From assembly GCF_016616235.1 (NCBI RefSeq), contig NZ_CP067100.1:2725001-2789000 (forward strand): 64,000 nt of DNA, written 5' to 3'. Source of the stretch: Bradyrhizobium diazoefficiens (lineage in GTDB: Bacteria; Pseudomonadota; Alphaproteobacteria; Rhizobiales; Xanthobacteraceae). Position numbers and translations under genes: made by a program. Shown one piece after another: positions 33,422-42,007 of this stretch (within the stretch, counting starts at the first letter, position 1; every line of letters starts with the position of its first letter). A model generated the notes under the pieces. The model made no database searches. It had not been told where the DNA came from and saw only the letters and a list, made by a program, of their open reading frames with translations.

Positions 33422-34771
33422 ATGAACGACGCAAAGCCGGTCTGGATCAAGGATCCTCTCGCCATCCTCGGGGACGGCGCCGAGCGCGGTATCGTGGTCA
33501 AGGATGGCCGCATCGTCGAGCTGGTGCCTACCGGCGGCATGCCGGCAATGGCGGATGTCGCGCTGTTCGAGGCGGGTGAGCACGTCGTGCTGCCGGGCCT
33601 GATCAACACCCATCATCATTTCTACCAGACCCTGACGCGAGCGCTGCCGGCGGCGATGGACCGCGAGCTGTTTCCCTGGCTCCAGGCGCTCTATCCGGTG
33701 TGGACGAAGCTGACGCCGGAAGCGCTTGAGCTCGGCGTCACGGTGGCAATGTCCGAATTGCTGCTGTCGGGCTGCACCACGACGACGGACCATCATTATG
33801 TCTTCCCGGCGGGACTGGAGGACGCCGTCGATATCGAGGTGGCCGTGGCAAAGCGTCTCCGCATGCGCGTGCTGCTGACGCGCGGTTCGATGAACCTGTC
33901 ACAGCGCGACGGCGGGCTGCCGCCTGACAGCGTCGTGCAGGACGAGGATACGATCCTCGCCGACAGCGCCCGTGTGGTCGCAAATCATCACCAGCGCGGC
34001 GCGGATGCGATGGTGCAGATCGCGCTGGCGCCTTGCTCGCCGTTCTCGGTGACGACGTCGCTGATGCGCGCCACCGCCGAGCTCGCCGACAAGCTCGACG
34101 TGCGCCTGCACACGCATCTTGCCGAGACCGAGGACGAGAACAGATTTTGCGGGGAGATGTATGGCTGCCGCCCGCTCGATTATCTCGATCAATGCGGTTG
34201 GCTCAACGCACGGACCTGGCTTGCGCATGGCATATTTTTCAACGCCGACGAAATGAAGCGGCTCGGCAAGGCTAGGACCAGCATCAGCCATTGCGCCTGC
34301 AGCAATCAGATTCTGGCGTCCGGCTGCTGCCCGGTTTGCGATATGGAGGCGGCGGGCGTTGGCATCGGGCTGGGCGTCGACGGCTCGGCCTCGAACGACG
34401 GATCGAATCTGATGCAGGAGGTGCGCGCGGCGTTCCTGCTGCAACGCGCCCGCTATGGCGTGAGCAAAGTCAGCCACAAGGACGCGCTGCGCTGGGCCAC
34501 CAAGGGCTCGGCGGCCTGCGTCGGCCGGCCGGAGCTCGGCGAGATTGCCGTCGGGAAGGCCGCCGATCTCGCGCTGTTCAAGCTGGACGAGCTGCGCTTC
34601 TCCGGCCACGGCGATCCCTTGGCCGCACTGGTGCTATGCGGGGCGCATCGGGCCGATCGGGTGATGGTCGCGGGGAAATGGGCCGTGGTCGACGGAGCCA
34701 TCCCGGGCCTTGATGTCCCCGATCTCATCCGCCGCCACAGCGCCGCGGCGCGGGCCATGCATGCGGGATAA
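33422..34771 (+). CDS. 8-oxoguanine/guanine deaminase-type amidohydrolase
   Basis: 449 residues from ATG 33422 (GAGGAGAAGCGG ribosome site). It is a metal-dependent amidohydrolase with PGLINTHHHFYQTLTRA (HxH), HTHLAETEDEN, LAHGIFF, SHCACSN and the catalytic Asp in LGVDGSASND. The Cys-rich segment SHCACSNQILASGCCPV fits the 8-oxoguanine deaminase subgroup (EC 3.5.4.32), which also act on guanine or isocytosine-like rings. It would feed uric acid or xanthine into the neighbouring pathway. It is divergent from the hydroxylase genes, so a shared promoter region (33274-33421) may coordinate them. Confidence 0.88.
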   Translation: MNDAKPVWIKDPLAILGDGAERGIVVKDGRIVELVPTGGMPAMADVALFEAGEHVVLPGLINTHHHFYQTLTRALPAAMDRELFPWLQALYPVWTKLTPEALELGVTVAMSELLLSGCTTTTDHHYVFPAGLEDAVDIEVAVAKRLRMRVLLTRGSMNLSQRDGGLPPDSVVQDEDTILADSARVVANHHQRGADAMVQIALAPCSPFSVTTSLMRATAELADKLDVRLHTHLAETEDENRFCGEMYGCRPLDYLDQCGWLNARTWLAHGIFFNADEMKRLGKARTSISHCACSNQILASGCCPVCDMEAAGVGIGLGVDGSASNDGSNLMQEVRAAFLLQRARYGVSKVSHKDALRWATKGSAACVGRPELGEIAVGKAADLALFKLDELRFSGHGDPLAALVLCGAHRADRVMVAGKWAVVDGAIPGLDVPDLIRRHSAAARAMHAG

Positions 34772-34881
34772 TCAAGCCGAAAATTGAAAGAGGGGGCGAC
34801 CACAAGTGCCGGGTGCTTCTGGCCACCCCCTCCGGACCTCCTCCGGGAGGAGCAGGTGATTTAGTCGGTGCAAGAACCGTG

Positions 34882-35958
34882 CTACTTGCCCGGCAGCTTG
34901 TCTTCGATGCCCTTCACATAGAAATTCATGCCGAGGATCTGGCCGTCGTCGAGGTGATCGCCGCCCTTGCATTCGACTGGCTTGCCGTCCTGCCCAGTGA
35001 CCGGGCATTTGAACGGATGCAGCTTGCCCGCGGTGATCGCGGCCTGGGCATCCTCGGCGATCTTTTTCACGTCGTCAGGCATGTTGGTGTAGGGCGCCAT
35101 CGCGAACATGTGGCTGTCGAGGCCGCCCCAGGTGTCCTCGGACTTCCAGGTGCCGGCGAGCTCGGCCTTGACGCGCTCGATGTAGTACGGGCCCCAGGTG
35201 TCGAGGATCGAGGTCAGCTGGGTCTTCGGCCCGAACTTGATCATTTCCGAATCCTGGCCGAAGGCGAGCTTGCCGCGTTCGCTGGCAATCTGCATCGCCG
35301 CTGGCGAATCCGTGTGCTGCATGATCACGTCCGCACCCTGGTCGATCAGCGCCTTGGCGGCATCGGCCTCCTTGCCCGGATCGAACCAGGTGTTGGCCCA
35401 GATGATCTTGACCTTGATGTTCGGGTTGATGGTCTGCGCCGCTAGGATCGTCGCATTGATGCCGGAGACGACCTCGGGAATCGGGAACGAGCCGATGTAG
35501 CCGAGCACGCCTGACTTCGACATCTTGGCCGCGATCAGGCCTTGAATGTAGCGGCCCTGATACCATTTGGCCGAATAGGTCGACATGTTCGTGTTGCGCT
35601 TGTAGCCGGTGGCGTGTTCGAAATGCACGTTCGGATATTTCTTGGCGACCTTCAGCGTCGGGTCCATGTAGCCAAACGACGTCGTGAAGATCAGCTTGTT
35701 GCCGGCGCGGACGAGCTGCTCGATGGCGCGCTCGGCGTCGGGGCCTTCAGGGACGTTCTCCAGATAAGTGGTCTCGATCTTGTCGCCGAGCTCCTTCACC
35801 AGCGCCTGTCGGGCAAGCTCATGTTGGTAGGTCCACCCCAAGTCTCCGATCGGACCGAGGTAGATGAAGCCGACTTTCAGCTTGTCGGCGGCCGAGGCTG
35901 CGCCGACGCTTCCGGCAAGCAGAAGGCCGGCAGCCAGCGCAAGAAGTGATTTCCTCAT
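34882..35958 (-). CDS. BMP-family substrate-binding protein of ABC importer 1
   Basis: 358 residues from ATG 35958 (GGAGATTGACG). Signal peptide MRKSLLALAAGLLLAGSVGAASA precedes a BMP/PnrA-type binding fold: KVGFIYLGPIGDLGWTYQHE, IFTTSFGYMD, YIGSFPIPEVVSGINA, DQGADVIMQHTDSPA. This class binds purine nucleosides or related ligands. It is last in the operon ATPase-permease-permease-binding protein on the minus strand. The surrounding purine catabolism genes support a purine, urate or ureide ligand. Confidence 0.9.
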   Translation of the reverse strand: MRKSLLALAAGLLLAGSVGAASAADKLKVGFIYLGPIGDLGWTYQHELARQALVKELGDKIETTYLENVPEGPDAERAIEQLVRAGNKLIFTTSFGYMDPTLKVAKKYPNVHFEHATGYKRNTNMSTYSAKWYQGRYIQGLIAAKMSKSGVLGYIGSFPIPEVVSGINATILAAQTINPNIKVKIIWANTWFDPGKEADAAKALIDQGADVIMQHTDSPAAMQIASERGKLAFGQDSEMIKFGPKTQLTSILDTWGPYYIERVKAELAGTWKSEDTWGGLDSHMFAMAPYTNMPDDVKKIAEDAQAAITAGKLHPFKCPVTGQDGKPVECKGGDHLDDGQILGMNFYVKGIEDKLPGK

Positions 35959-36033
35959 CGTCAATCTCCAAACATCAGGGGAAAGCCACGATCCGCCAGG
36001 TGCGCGCCCCATCGCGCATCTCGCGGAAAAACT

Positions 36034-36951
36034 TCAGCGGTCAGGCACGAACACGGTGCCGAGCGCGGCCGGCGCGGTCGAGCCGCCGGTGCGCGCGCGG
36101 GACAACAGCACCAGCACGATGACGGTTGCGAGATAAGGCAGCGCCGACATGAATTGCGAGGGAATGCCGACACCCCAGCCCTGCGCATGCAGTTGCAGGA
36201 TCGTCGCCGCGCCGAACAGATAAGCGCCGACCACAAGCCGGCCCGGCCGCCACGACGAGAACACGACGAGCGCCAGCGCGATCCAGCCGCGGCCCGCGGT
36301 CATGCCGGGAATGAAGAACGGAGTATAAGCGAGCGGCAGGTAGGCGCCAGCAAGCCCGGCGCAGGCGCCGCCGAACATCACGGCGAGGGTACGGATGCGC
36401 AGCACGGGATAGCCGAGCGCATGAGCGGAGACATGGTTGTCGCCGCAGGCGCGCAGGATCAGTCCCGCCCTCGTGCGGTACAGAAACCACCAGACGCCGA
36501 TGATGAGCGCGATGGAAAAATAGACGAAGGCGTCCTGGCCGAACAGCACGCGGCCGATCAGCGGAACGTCGGTGAGGCCGGGAATGATGAGGTGCGCCGC
36601 CGGCGTGATGCGCTCGCCGACGAAGCCGGCCCCGATCAGGCCCGAGAGTCCGATGCCAAGGATGGTCAGCGCCAGTCCCGTTGCCACCTGGTTGACGGCG
36701 AGCCCGAGCGCCATCACTGCGAAGACCAGCGACATCAGCGTCCCCGCGACGATGCCGAACAGCGCGCCAACCAGAATCGAGCCGGTCAGCCACGCGTCGG
36801 CAAAGCCGCAGGCCGCGCCGACGATCATCATGCCCTCGACCCCGAGATTGAGCACGCCGGAGCGCTCGGCCACGAGCTCGCCGGTCGCCGCGATCAGCAG
36901 CGGGGTGGATGCGGCAAGCACCGAGAGGATGATGGCTTCAACCAGCTCCAC
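36034..36951 (-). CDS. ABC importer 1 permease (nucleoside-class)
   Basis: 305 residues from a GTG at 36951, preceded by ACAGGTGG. It has about nine hydrophobic helices and the BPD_transp_2 signature ERSGVLNLGVEGMMIVGA near the N-terminus, with the coupling loop RAGLILRACGDNHVSAHALGYP. It is homologous to NupQ/YufQ-type permeases. Its start lies 14 bp inside the preceding permease gene, and a 75-bp gap separates it from the binding-protein gene. Confidence 0.9.
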   Translation of the reverse strand: MELVEAIILSVLAASTPLLIAATGELVAERSGVLNLGVEGMMIVGAACGFADAWLTGSILVGALFGIVAGTLMSLVFAVMALGLAVNQVATGLALTILGIGLSGLIGAGFVGERITPAAHLIIPGLTDVPLIGRVLFGQDAFVYFSIALIIGVWWFLYRTRAGLILRACGDNHVSAHALGYPVLRIRTLAVMFGGACAGLAGAYLPLAYTPFFIPGMTAGRGWIALALVVFSSWRPGRLVVGAYLFGAATILQLHAQGWGVGIPSQFMSALPYLATVIVLVLLSRARTGGSTAPAALGTVFVPDR

Positions 36952-38029
36952 GGGCCACCTGTCGGTTCGGCAAGACCAGCTTGAAGCGGTAGAGGATGAG
37001 GGAATCGCAGGCGAGCACGTAGAACAGCAAAATGCCCTGGAAAACCTTGGTGACATCCAACGGGATCTTCATCGCGATCTGTGCCTGCTCGCCGCCGATA
37101 AAGGTCAGCGCGAGGAAAAGTCCTGCAATTAATATTCCAAGCGGGTTCAGCCGACCGAGGAAGGCGACGATGATCGCGGTGAAGCCGTAGCCGGGCGAGA
37201 TGCCGGGCTGGAGATGCCCGACCGGGCCGGCGACCTCGATGATGCCGGCGAGACCCGCCAGCGCGCCCGAGACCGCGAAGGTGAGGATGACCAGCTGGTT
37301 GGCATTGAAGCCGCCGAATCGTGCAGCGCGGGGCGCAGCGCCGACCACGCGGATCTCGAAGCCCTTGATCGTTCGCCGAAGCAGCACTGCCGCCGCCGCG
37401 ACGACGAGCAGGGCGATGATCGAGCCGAGATGCAGGCGGCCGCCTTCGATCAGCAGGGGCACGGTTGCGACCGGATCGAACTCGGCCGTGGTCGGAAAAT
37501 TGAAACCGTGCGGATCGCGCCAGGGGCCGCGAACGAGATAATCGAGGAAAAGATCGGCGACATAGACCAGCATCAGGCTGGTCAGGATTTCACTGGCGTC
37601 GAACTTCACTTTGCAGATCGCCGGGATCAGCGCGTACAGCGCGCCCGCGGCAGCCGCGAGCACGAGCATCGCCGGCAGTACCCAGGCGCCGGCGTCGGTG
37701 CCTTGCGTCTTCACCGCGATCCAGCTTCCGGCGACCGCGCCGATCAGGAACTGGCCTTCGGCGCCGACGTTCCAGGCATTGGCGAGATAGCAGAGCGACA
37801 GCCCGATCGCGATCATCACCAGCGGCGTCGCCTTCACCGCGATCTCCTGGAGCGAGTAGCCGTCGGTGAGCGGCGCGATGAAATAGGCGTGCAGGGCCAG
37901 CAGCGGATTCTTGCCGAGAATCGCGAACAGGATGACCATGGTGGCGATCGTCAGGCCGATCGCGATCAGCGGCGAGATGAGCGCGATCGTGTTGGAGCGC
38001 TCGGCGCGCTTCTCAAGCACCAACTGCAT
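36938..38029 (-). CDS. ABC importer 1 permease (nucleoside-class)
   Basis: 363 residues from ATG 38029, which lies inside the 3' end of the ATPase gene (17-bp overlap). Hydrophobic helices begin at about 15 (IALISPLIAIGLTIATMVILFAI), and the BPD_transp_2 motifs LANAWNVGAEGQFLIGA and GYGFTAIIVAFLGRLNPLGI are clear. It is the NupP/YufP-type partner of the other permease; the two should form a heterodimer. Confidence 0.9.
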   Translation of the reverse strand: MQLVLEKRAERSNTIALISPLIAIGLTIATMVILFAILGKNPLLALHAYFIAPLTDGYSLQEIAVKATPLVMIAIGLSLCYLANAWNVGAEGQFLIGAVAGSWIAVKTQGTDAGAWVLPAMLVLAAAAGALYALIPAICKVKFDASEILTSLMLVYVADLFLDYLVRGPWRDPHGFNFPTTAEFDPVATVPLLIEGGRLHLGSIIALLVVAAAAVLLRRTIKGFEIRVVGAAPRAARFGGFNANQLVILTFAVSGALAGLAGIIEVAGPVGHLQPGISPGYGFTAIIVAFLGRLNPLGILIAGLFLALTFIGGEQAQIAMKIPLDVTKVFQGILLFYVLACDSLILYRFKLVLPNRQVARGAG

Positions 38030-39602
38030 GCGCGGCCTCGTTCGGCTCAAAGCTGCTGCCGCCCATGAGAAGGCCGAGCTTCTCGCGGCTCGCATCACCG
38101 GTGGCGAGCGGCGCGGATAGCCGGCCGTGGAACATCACGGCGATGCGGTCTGCGATCTCTGCGAGCTCGTCGAGATCCTGGCTCGTGACCAGTACGGCGG
38201 CGCCTGATGTTGCGAGATCGAGCAGCGCCTGGCGGATCACGGCGGCGGCGCCGGCATCGACCCCCCAGGTCGGCTGGCTCACCACCAGCACCGCCGGGTT
38301 GCGCAAGATCTCGCGTCCCACGATGAATTTTTGCAGGTTGCCGCCGGAGAGGGATGCTGCTTCCGGATCGCGCTTGGCCTTGCGGACGTCGAACGTCTCG
38401 GTCGCGCGGTCGACGGTGTTCAGCGTGGCCGCGGTGTCGATGAAGCCGTGATGAACCATGCCGCTGGCCGCATGCCCGGTGAGCAGCGCGTTCTCCGACA
38501 GCTTCATGCGCGGCGCCGTGCCGTGGCCGAGCCGCTCCTCGGGCACGAAGGCTGCGCCCAGCTTGCGGCGCTGGGTGATCGACAGATGCCCTGCGGCGAT
38601 GCCGTCGATCACCACGGTGCCGGGATCCCTGGACAGGCGCTCGCCGGACAGTGCGGCGAACAGTTCATCCTGGCCGTTGCCGGCAACGCCGGCAATGCCG
38701 AGGATCTCACCGCCCTTCAGCTCGAACGAAATGTGCTCGAGCCGCACGCCATGCGCCTCGGCTGGGGCGAGCGAGAGATCGTTGACGACGAGCCGCGGCA
38801 CCGTGGTCTTCCGGCCGGATGCCGCCTTCACCTGCTTAATCTCGCTGCCGACCATCATCCGCGCGAGCGAGGCCGCGGTCTCGAGCCTGGGATTAGAGGT
38901 CTCGACCTTCCTGCCGCCGCGCAGAATCGTCGCGGTATCGCAGAGACGCTTCACCTCCTCGAGCTTGTGGCTGATGTAGAGGATGGCGCGGCCTTCGGCC
39001 TTGAGCCGCTCCAGCACGATGAAGAGCTGGTCGGCCTCCTGCGGCGTCAGGACCGCGGTGGGTTCGTCCAGGATCAAAAATTTCGGGTCCTGCATCAGCG
39101 CGCGCACGATCTCGATGCGCTGCCGCTCGCCCACCGACAATTGCCAGACCTCGCGCTTGGGATCGAGCGGCAGTCCATAGGTCTTCGACACCTGCTCCAG
39201 CCGCGCCGACATGTCCTTGAAGGCCTCTCTTCCGTCGAGGCCAAGCGCGACGTTCTCGGCGACGGTGAGATTGTCGAACAGCGAGAAGTGCTGGAACACC
39301 ATGCCCATACCGCGGCTGCGGGCTTGCGAGGGACCGGACAGCGCGATGCGTTCACCCTGCCACCGAATCTCGCCGGCGCTGGGCTGGATCAATCCGTAGA
39401 TCGCCTTGACCAGCGTCGACTTGCCGGCACCGTTCTCGCCGAGCAGCGCGTGGATCTGCTTCGGCCAGATGTCGACGTCGATCGAGTCATTGGCGAGGAA
39501 ATCGCCGTAGCGCTTGGTGAGCCCGATCGTCTGGAGCAGCGGGGACTCGCCGGAATGCGGGCCGTTGGGCGTTGGATCGAACATTCGCTGATGTGCTTGC
39601 AT
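38013..39602 (-). CDS. ABC importer 1 ATPase, duplicated cassette (nucleoside-class)
   Basis: About 529 residues from ATG 39602; a TTG 18 bases upstream and an ATG 18 bases downstream are alternatives. It has two fused nucleotide-binding domains. The first has Walker [10 protein letters not shown], signature LSVGERQRIEI and Walker [13 protein letters not shown]. The second is degenerate: its P-loop is GVAGNGQDE, with signature LSGGNLQKFI and VVSQPTWGVDAG. This is the rule in sugar/nucleoside-type double ATPases. It is first in the importer operon. Confidence 0.92.
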   Translation of the reverse strand: MQAHQRMFDPTPNGPHSGESPLLQTIGLTKRYGDFLANDSIDVDIWPKQIHALLGENGAGKSTLVKAIYGLIQPSAGEIRWQGERIALSGPSQARSRGMGMVFQHFSLFDNLTVAENVALGLDGREAFKDMSARLEQVSKTYGLPLDPKREVWQLSVGERQRIEIVRALMQDPKFLILDEPTAVLTPQEADQLFIVLERLKAEGRAILYISHKLEEVKRLCDTATILRGGRKVETSNPRLETAASLARMMVGSEIKQVKAASGRKTTVPRLVVNDLSLAPAEAHGVRLEHISFELKGGEILGIAGVAGNGQDELFAALSGERLSRDPGTVVIDGIAAGHLSITQRRKLGAAFVPEERLGHGTAPRMKLSENALLTGHAASGMVHHGFIDTAATLNTVDRATETFDVRKAKRDPEAASLSGGNLQKFIVGREILRNPAVLVVSQPTWGVDAGAAAVIRQALLDLATSGAAVLVTSQDLDELAEIADRIAVMFHGRLSAPLATGDASREKLGLLMGGSSFEPNEAAHAVGA

Positions 39603-40147
39603 GGGGATGAAGTGCCTCAATTGTGGGCTAGTTTGCGCCGCTGCGTAAGATGCGAAAAAGCGTCATCCCTTGCTCAACGCTTCGGCACGCGATCCGGCCT
39701 CCCGAGGCGCCGGCCTCGCATTTCCGATCGACCTCCTGACTGTCGGCACCCGCAAGCGGCCTGTTGCAAATTTGTGACGGTCTACGCCAAATCGGAACCC
39801 GCTGTGCAGGGGCGAGGTGACGTTGCGCAAATTTGCGCCAGCGCGGCTACGCAATCTGCGATCGGCTCGGCGGCGGTGACGGACGATCATATTCAGTTTT
39901 CCAGAAATTCGTAAAAGCCAAACAAAATCAGGCAGGAATGTTCGGCTTGGCGCGAGCGTCGCGCTGCCGCACGCAGGTAGCGGCGGAGCACAAGAAAGCC
40001 CCGGGACACCGCAGGGAATTGCTGTCCGCTGCCGAAACAAGCGGCATGCCCTGTAAAAAGTTGAGGCTTCTCACTCCGGGAGATCGCAGCAAGTGTTGCA
40101 CCCAGGGCGTTGATTTTTTTGCGCGTCCAAACTTGGGGGTATTCAGG
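39603..40147. promoter_or_regulatory. Divergent control region of ABC importer 1 and the outer-membrane channel, with two related palindromes
   Basis: 545 bp without a gene. TTGCAAATTTGTG at 39764-39776 and the perfect 14-bp palindrome GCGCAAATTTGCGC at 39825-39838 share a GCAAATTTG-type core and are about 60 bp apart. They resemble a pair of sites for one dimeric regulator. No regulator gene lies in the purine block, so the binder is unknown. Confidence 0.45.
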
Positions 40148-41254
40148 ATGTCGTTTCGTTTCAAGGCAATTGCACCAGCGGCGCTGTCACTTGCTGTGCT
40201 AGCCAATGGTGGCCGGGCTCTCGCGGCGGATCTGCCGGTCAAGGCAGCGAAGAAGGCGCCCGACCTGCCGTTCTTCCTGGTGATCGACAATCGCGTGTCG
40301 TTCTCCTGGATGCCGAAGGGCACCGATCCCGGCATGTGGAGCGTCCGTCCCGACGGCAGCATCAACGGCACCACCGCCAAGCAGGTCTACTCGTTCACGC
40401 ATTTCGACCTGTGGGCCTACGGCACCAACTTCTTCACGATCTCGATGTTCAAGTCGGGTCACAACGATCCCGCCAGCCCTTGCGTCGCGCCGGGGGTAAC
40501 CATCACCGGCGGCGTTGGCGATTGCGCCGGCGCCACCGAAATCTACGGCCTGTTCCGCTCGACCTTCGGCTGGAACGAGCTGTTCAACACCAAAACCTTC
40601 ACCATGGGGCCGCTGCACAACATCTCGTTCGAAGTCGGCATGGACGGCAACACCGAGAACAATTTCCTCGCGCCCGCCAAGCGCGACGTCGTCGCTGGTC
40701 TGCAGTTCGCCTTCGACCTTCCCTACAAGGGCTACATCAACGTCGCGCCCTTGATGTATTACGAGTTCCTGAATCACAACGCCTTCACCCAGTGCGGCCT
40801 GTTCGGTGCCGGCATCGCGGGCGTGACCTGTAACTCGGACGGCAACGTCAGCTATCGGCCGACCTGGGCCGTCGAGATCAACTACTACATGGACCTCGGC
40901 TTCCTGCCGCCGAGCCTGCAGTACTTCTCGATCAGCGGCCGCGCCGGCTGGTACGGGCCGAAGGGCGATTCGAACGGCCTTCCTGCGCTGTCGGGCGTCG
41001 GCCGGTTCTCCACGGCGTCCAAGACCGAGCTCAACAGCGAGCCGATCCGCCTGACCTTCGACGCCTCGAAGGCGGCTTGGGGCGACAAGTACTCGCACTT
41101 CGTCGACCTCTGGGTGGCCTACCGCTACTGGCAGAACAAGTTCGGTCTCGACCACAACGCCATGCCCGGCGTCTGCACGGTGGCCGCGACCGGCCAGAGC
41201 ACCAACAGCTGCACGGAGTCGACGGTTTACGGTGGCGTGACGGTGAAGTTCTGA
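40148..41254 (+). CDS. Outer-membrane beta-barrel protein, candidate nucleoside/purine channel
   Basis: 368 residues from ATG 40148 (TTCAGG upstream). The signal peptide ends ALAADLPVKA, a form typical of Bradyrhizobium outer-membrane proteins. The mature part is rich in amphipathic strands with aromatic girdles (YSFTHFDLWAYGTNFFTISMF, YINVAPLMYYEF, WAVEINYYMDLGF) and ends in Phe (VYGGVTVKF), the usual barrel signature. It resembles Tsx/OmpK-like channels in layout, though homology is not certain. It lies between the two nucleoside-class ABC systems and divergent from the first, which suggests it admits their substrate. An in-frame extension to 39833 is not credible. Confidence 0.65.
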   Translation: MSFRFKAIAPAALSLAVLANGGRALAADLPVKAAKKAPDLPFFLVIDNRVSFSWMPKGTDPGMWSVRPDGSINGTTAKQVYSFTHFDLWAYGTNFFTISMFKSGHNDPASPCVAPGVTITGGVGDCAGATEIYGLFRSTFGWNELFNTKTFTMGPLHNISFEVGMDGNTENNFLAPAKRDVVAGLQFAFDLPYKGYINVAPLMYYEFLNHNAFTQCGLFGAGIAGVTCNSDGNVSYRPTWAVEINYYMDLGFLPPSLQYFSISGRAGWYGPKGDSNGLPALSGVGRFSTASKTELNSEPIRLTFDASKAAWGDKYSHFVDLWVAYRYWQNKFGLDHNAMPGVCTVAATGQSTNSCTESTVYGGVTVKF

Positions 41255-41327
41255 TCGTTGGGGTCTCCAGGTCTCGAATGGCGCCGGGCAGGAATGCGTG
41301 GCGTCATCCTACGTACTCCCGCGGAAT

Positions 41328-41422
41328 CGTAGGGTGGGCAAAGCGAAGCGTGCCCGCCAACTTCTGCTTCCATCGCGTTGCGATGGTGGGCACGGCGCAA
41401 GAGCGCCTTTGCCCACCCTACG
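41328..41422. repeat. 95-bp palindromic repeat (CGTAGGGTGGGC family)
   Basis: CGTAGGGTGGGCAAAG (41328-41343) and CTTTGCCCACCCTACG (41407-41422) are exact 16-bp inverted ends. The interior repeats GGTGGGCACG. This type is familiar as a dispersed element in Bradyrhizobium. It occupies most of the gap between the channel gene and the converging deaminase gene. Confidence 0.85.
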
Positions 41423-41451
41423 GCACTACGGTTTCGAATTTGCAGCGCTGC

Positions 41452-41937
41452 TTACTTCGTCCACGCGCCATCGTGCAGCCCTTCGGCTTCGTCTTCCAGC
41501 AGCGGCCCTACAACCACCGTGGGGCGCTGGCCGCGGGCAAAGACCTCGCGGCATGGCAGGTCGAGTGTCGGGTTCTCCGGATGGTTGCCCGTGACGCCGC
41601 GCAGGCGGTGTTCGCTGAGGCCATAGACCACGCGCCCGATTCCGGCCCAGTAGATCGCGCCGGCGCACATCGCACACGGCTCGGCCGAGGAATAGAGCGT
41701 GGCAGTCATCAGCACCTCGCGTCCGAGCGTGCGGCAGGCCTGCGTCGCCGCGAGGCGCTCGGCATGCGCGGTGCCGTCGCGGTCCGGCATGTAGCCGTTC
41801 TCGGTCTCGATCAGCACCTTGCCGTCCGCATCGATGACGATGCAGCCGAATGGATGGTTGCCATGGCTGAGCGAGCGGCGGGCGACCGCGAACGACAGAC
41901 GCAGGAAGTGCTCGTCGCGCTCTGATGCGCCGTCCAT
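41452..41937 (-). CDS. CDA-fold nucleoside/nucleobase deaminase (guanine deaminase-like)
   Basis: 161 residues from ATG 41937 (CTAGGAGGATAG ribosome site). It has the zinc site of the cytidine/deoxycytidylate deaminase fold: His58 and Glu60 in TAHAERLA, and Cys88 and Cys91 in EPCAMCAGA. The middle (SHGNHPFGCIVIDADGKVL) matches the GuaD/TadA-type subgroup. Near purine importers it most likely deaminates guanine or a related base. It follows the second ABC ATPase gene on the same strand after a 70-bp gap holding a palindromic repeat. Confidence 0.85.
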   Translation of the reverse strand: MDGASERDEHFLRLSFAVARRSLSHGNHPFGCIVIDADGKVLIETENGYMPDRDGTAHAERLAATQACRTLGREVLMTATLYSSAEPCAMCAGAIYWAGIGRVVYGLSEHRLRGVTGNHPENPTLDLPCREVFARGQRPTVVVGPLLEDEAEGLHDGAWTK

Positions 41938-41948
41938 CTATCCTCCTA

Positions 41949-41997
41949 GAGCATGATCCGGAAAAGTGTGCAGCGGTTTTCCGAAAAGATCATGCTC
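41949..41997. repeat. 49-bp palindromic repeat (GAGCATGATC family), copy 1
   Basis: GAGCATGATC at the left end and GATCATGCTC at the right end are exact inverted copies; the middle holds CCGGAAAAG and TTTTCCG. A second copy of equal length in opposite orientation lies at 59638-59686, so it is dispersed. Confidence 0.88.
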
Positions 41998-42007
41998 AAA
42001 CGATCAG

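Noticed and set aside
39833..40147. 105-codon N-terminal extension of the outer-membrane protein
   Set aside because: The signal peptide begins at 40148; residues before it are Cys/Arg-rich and lie in the promoter region.
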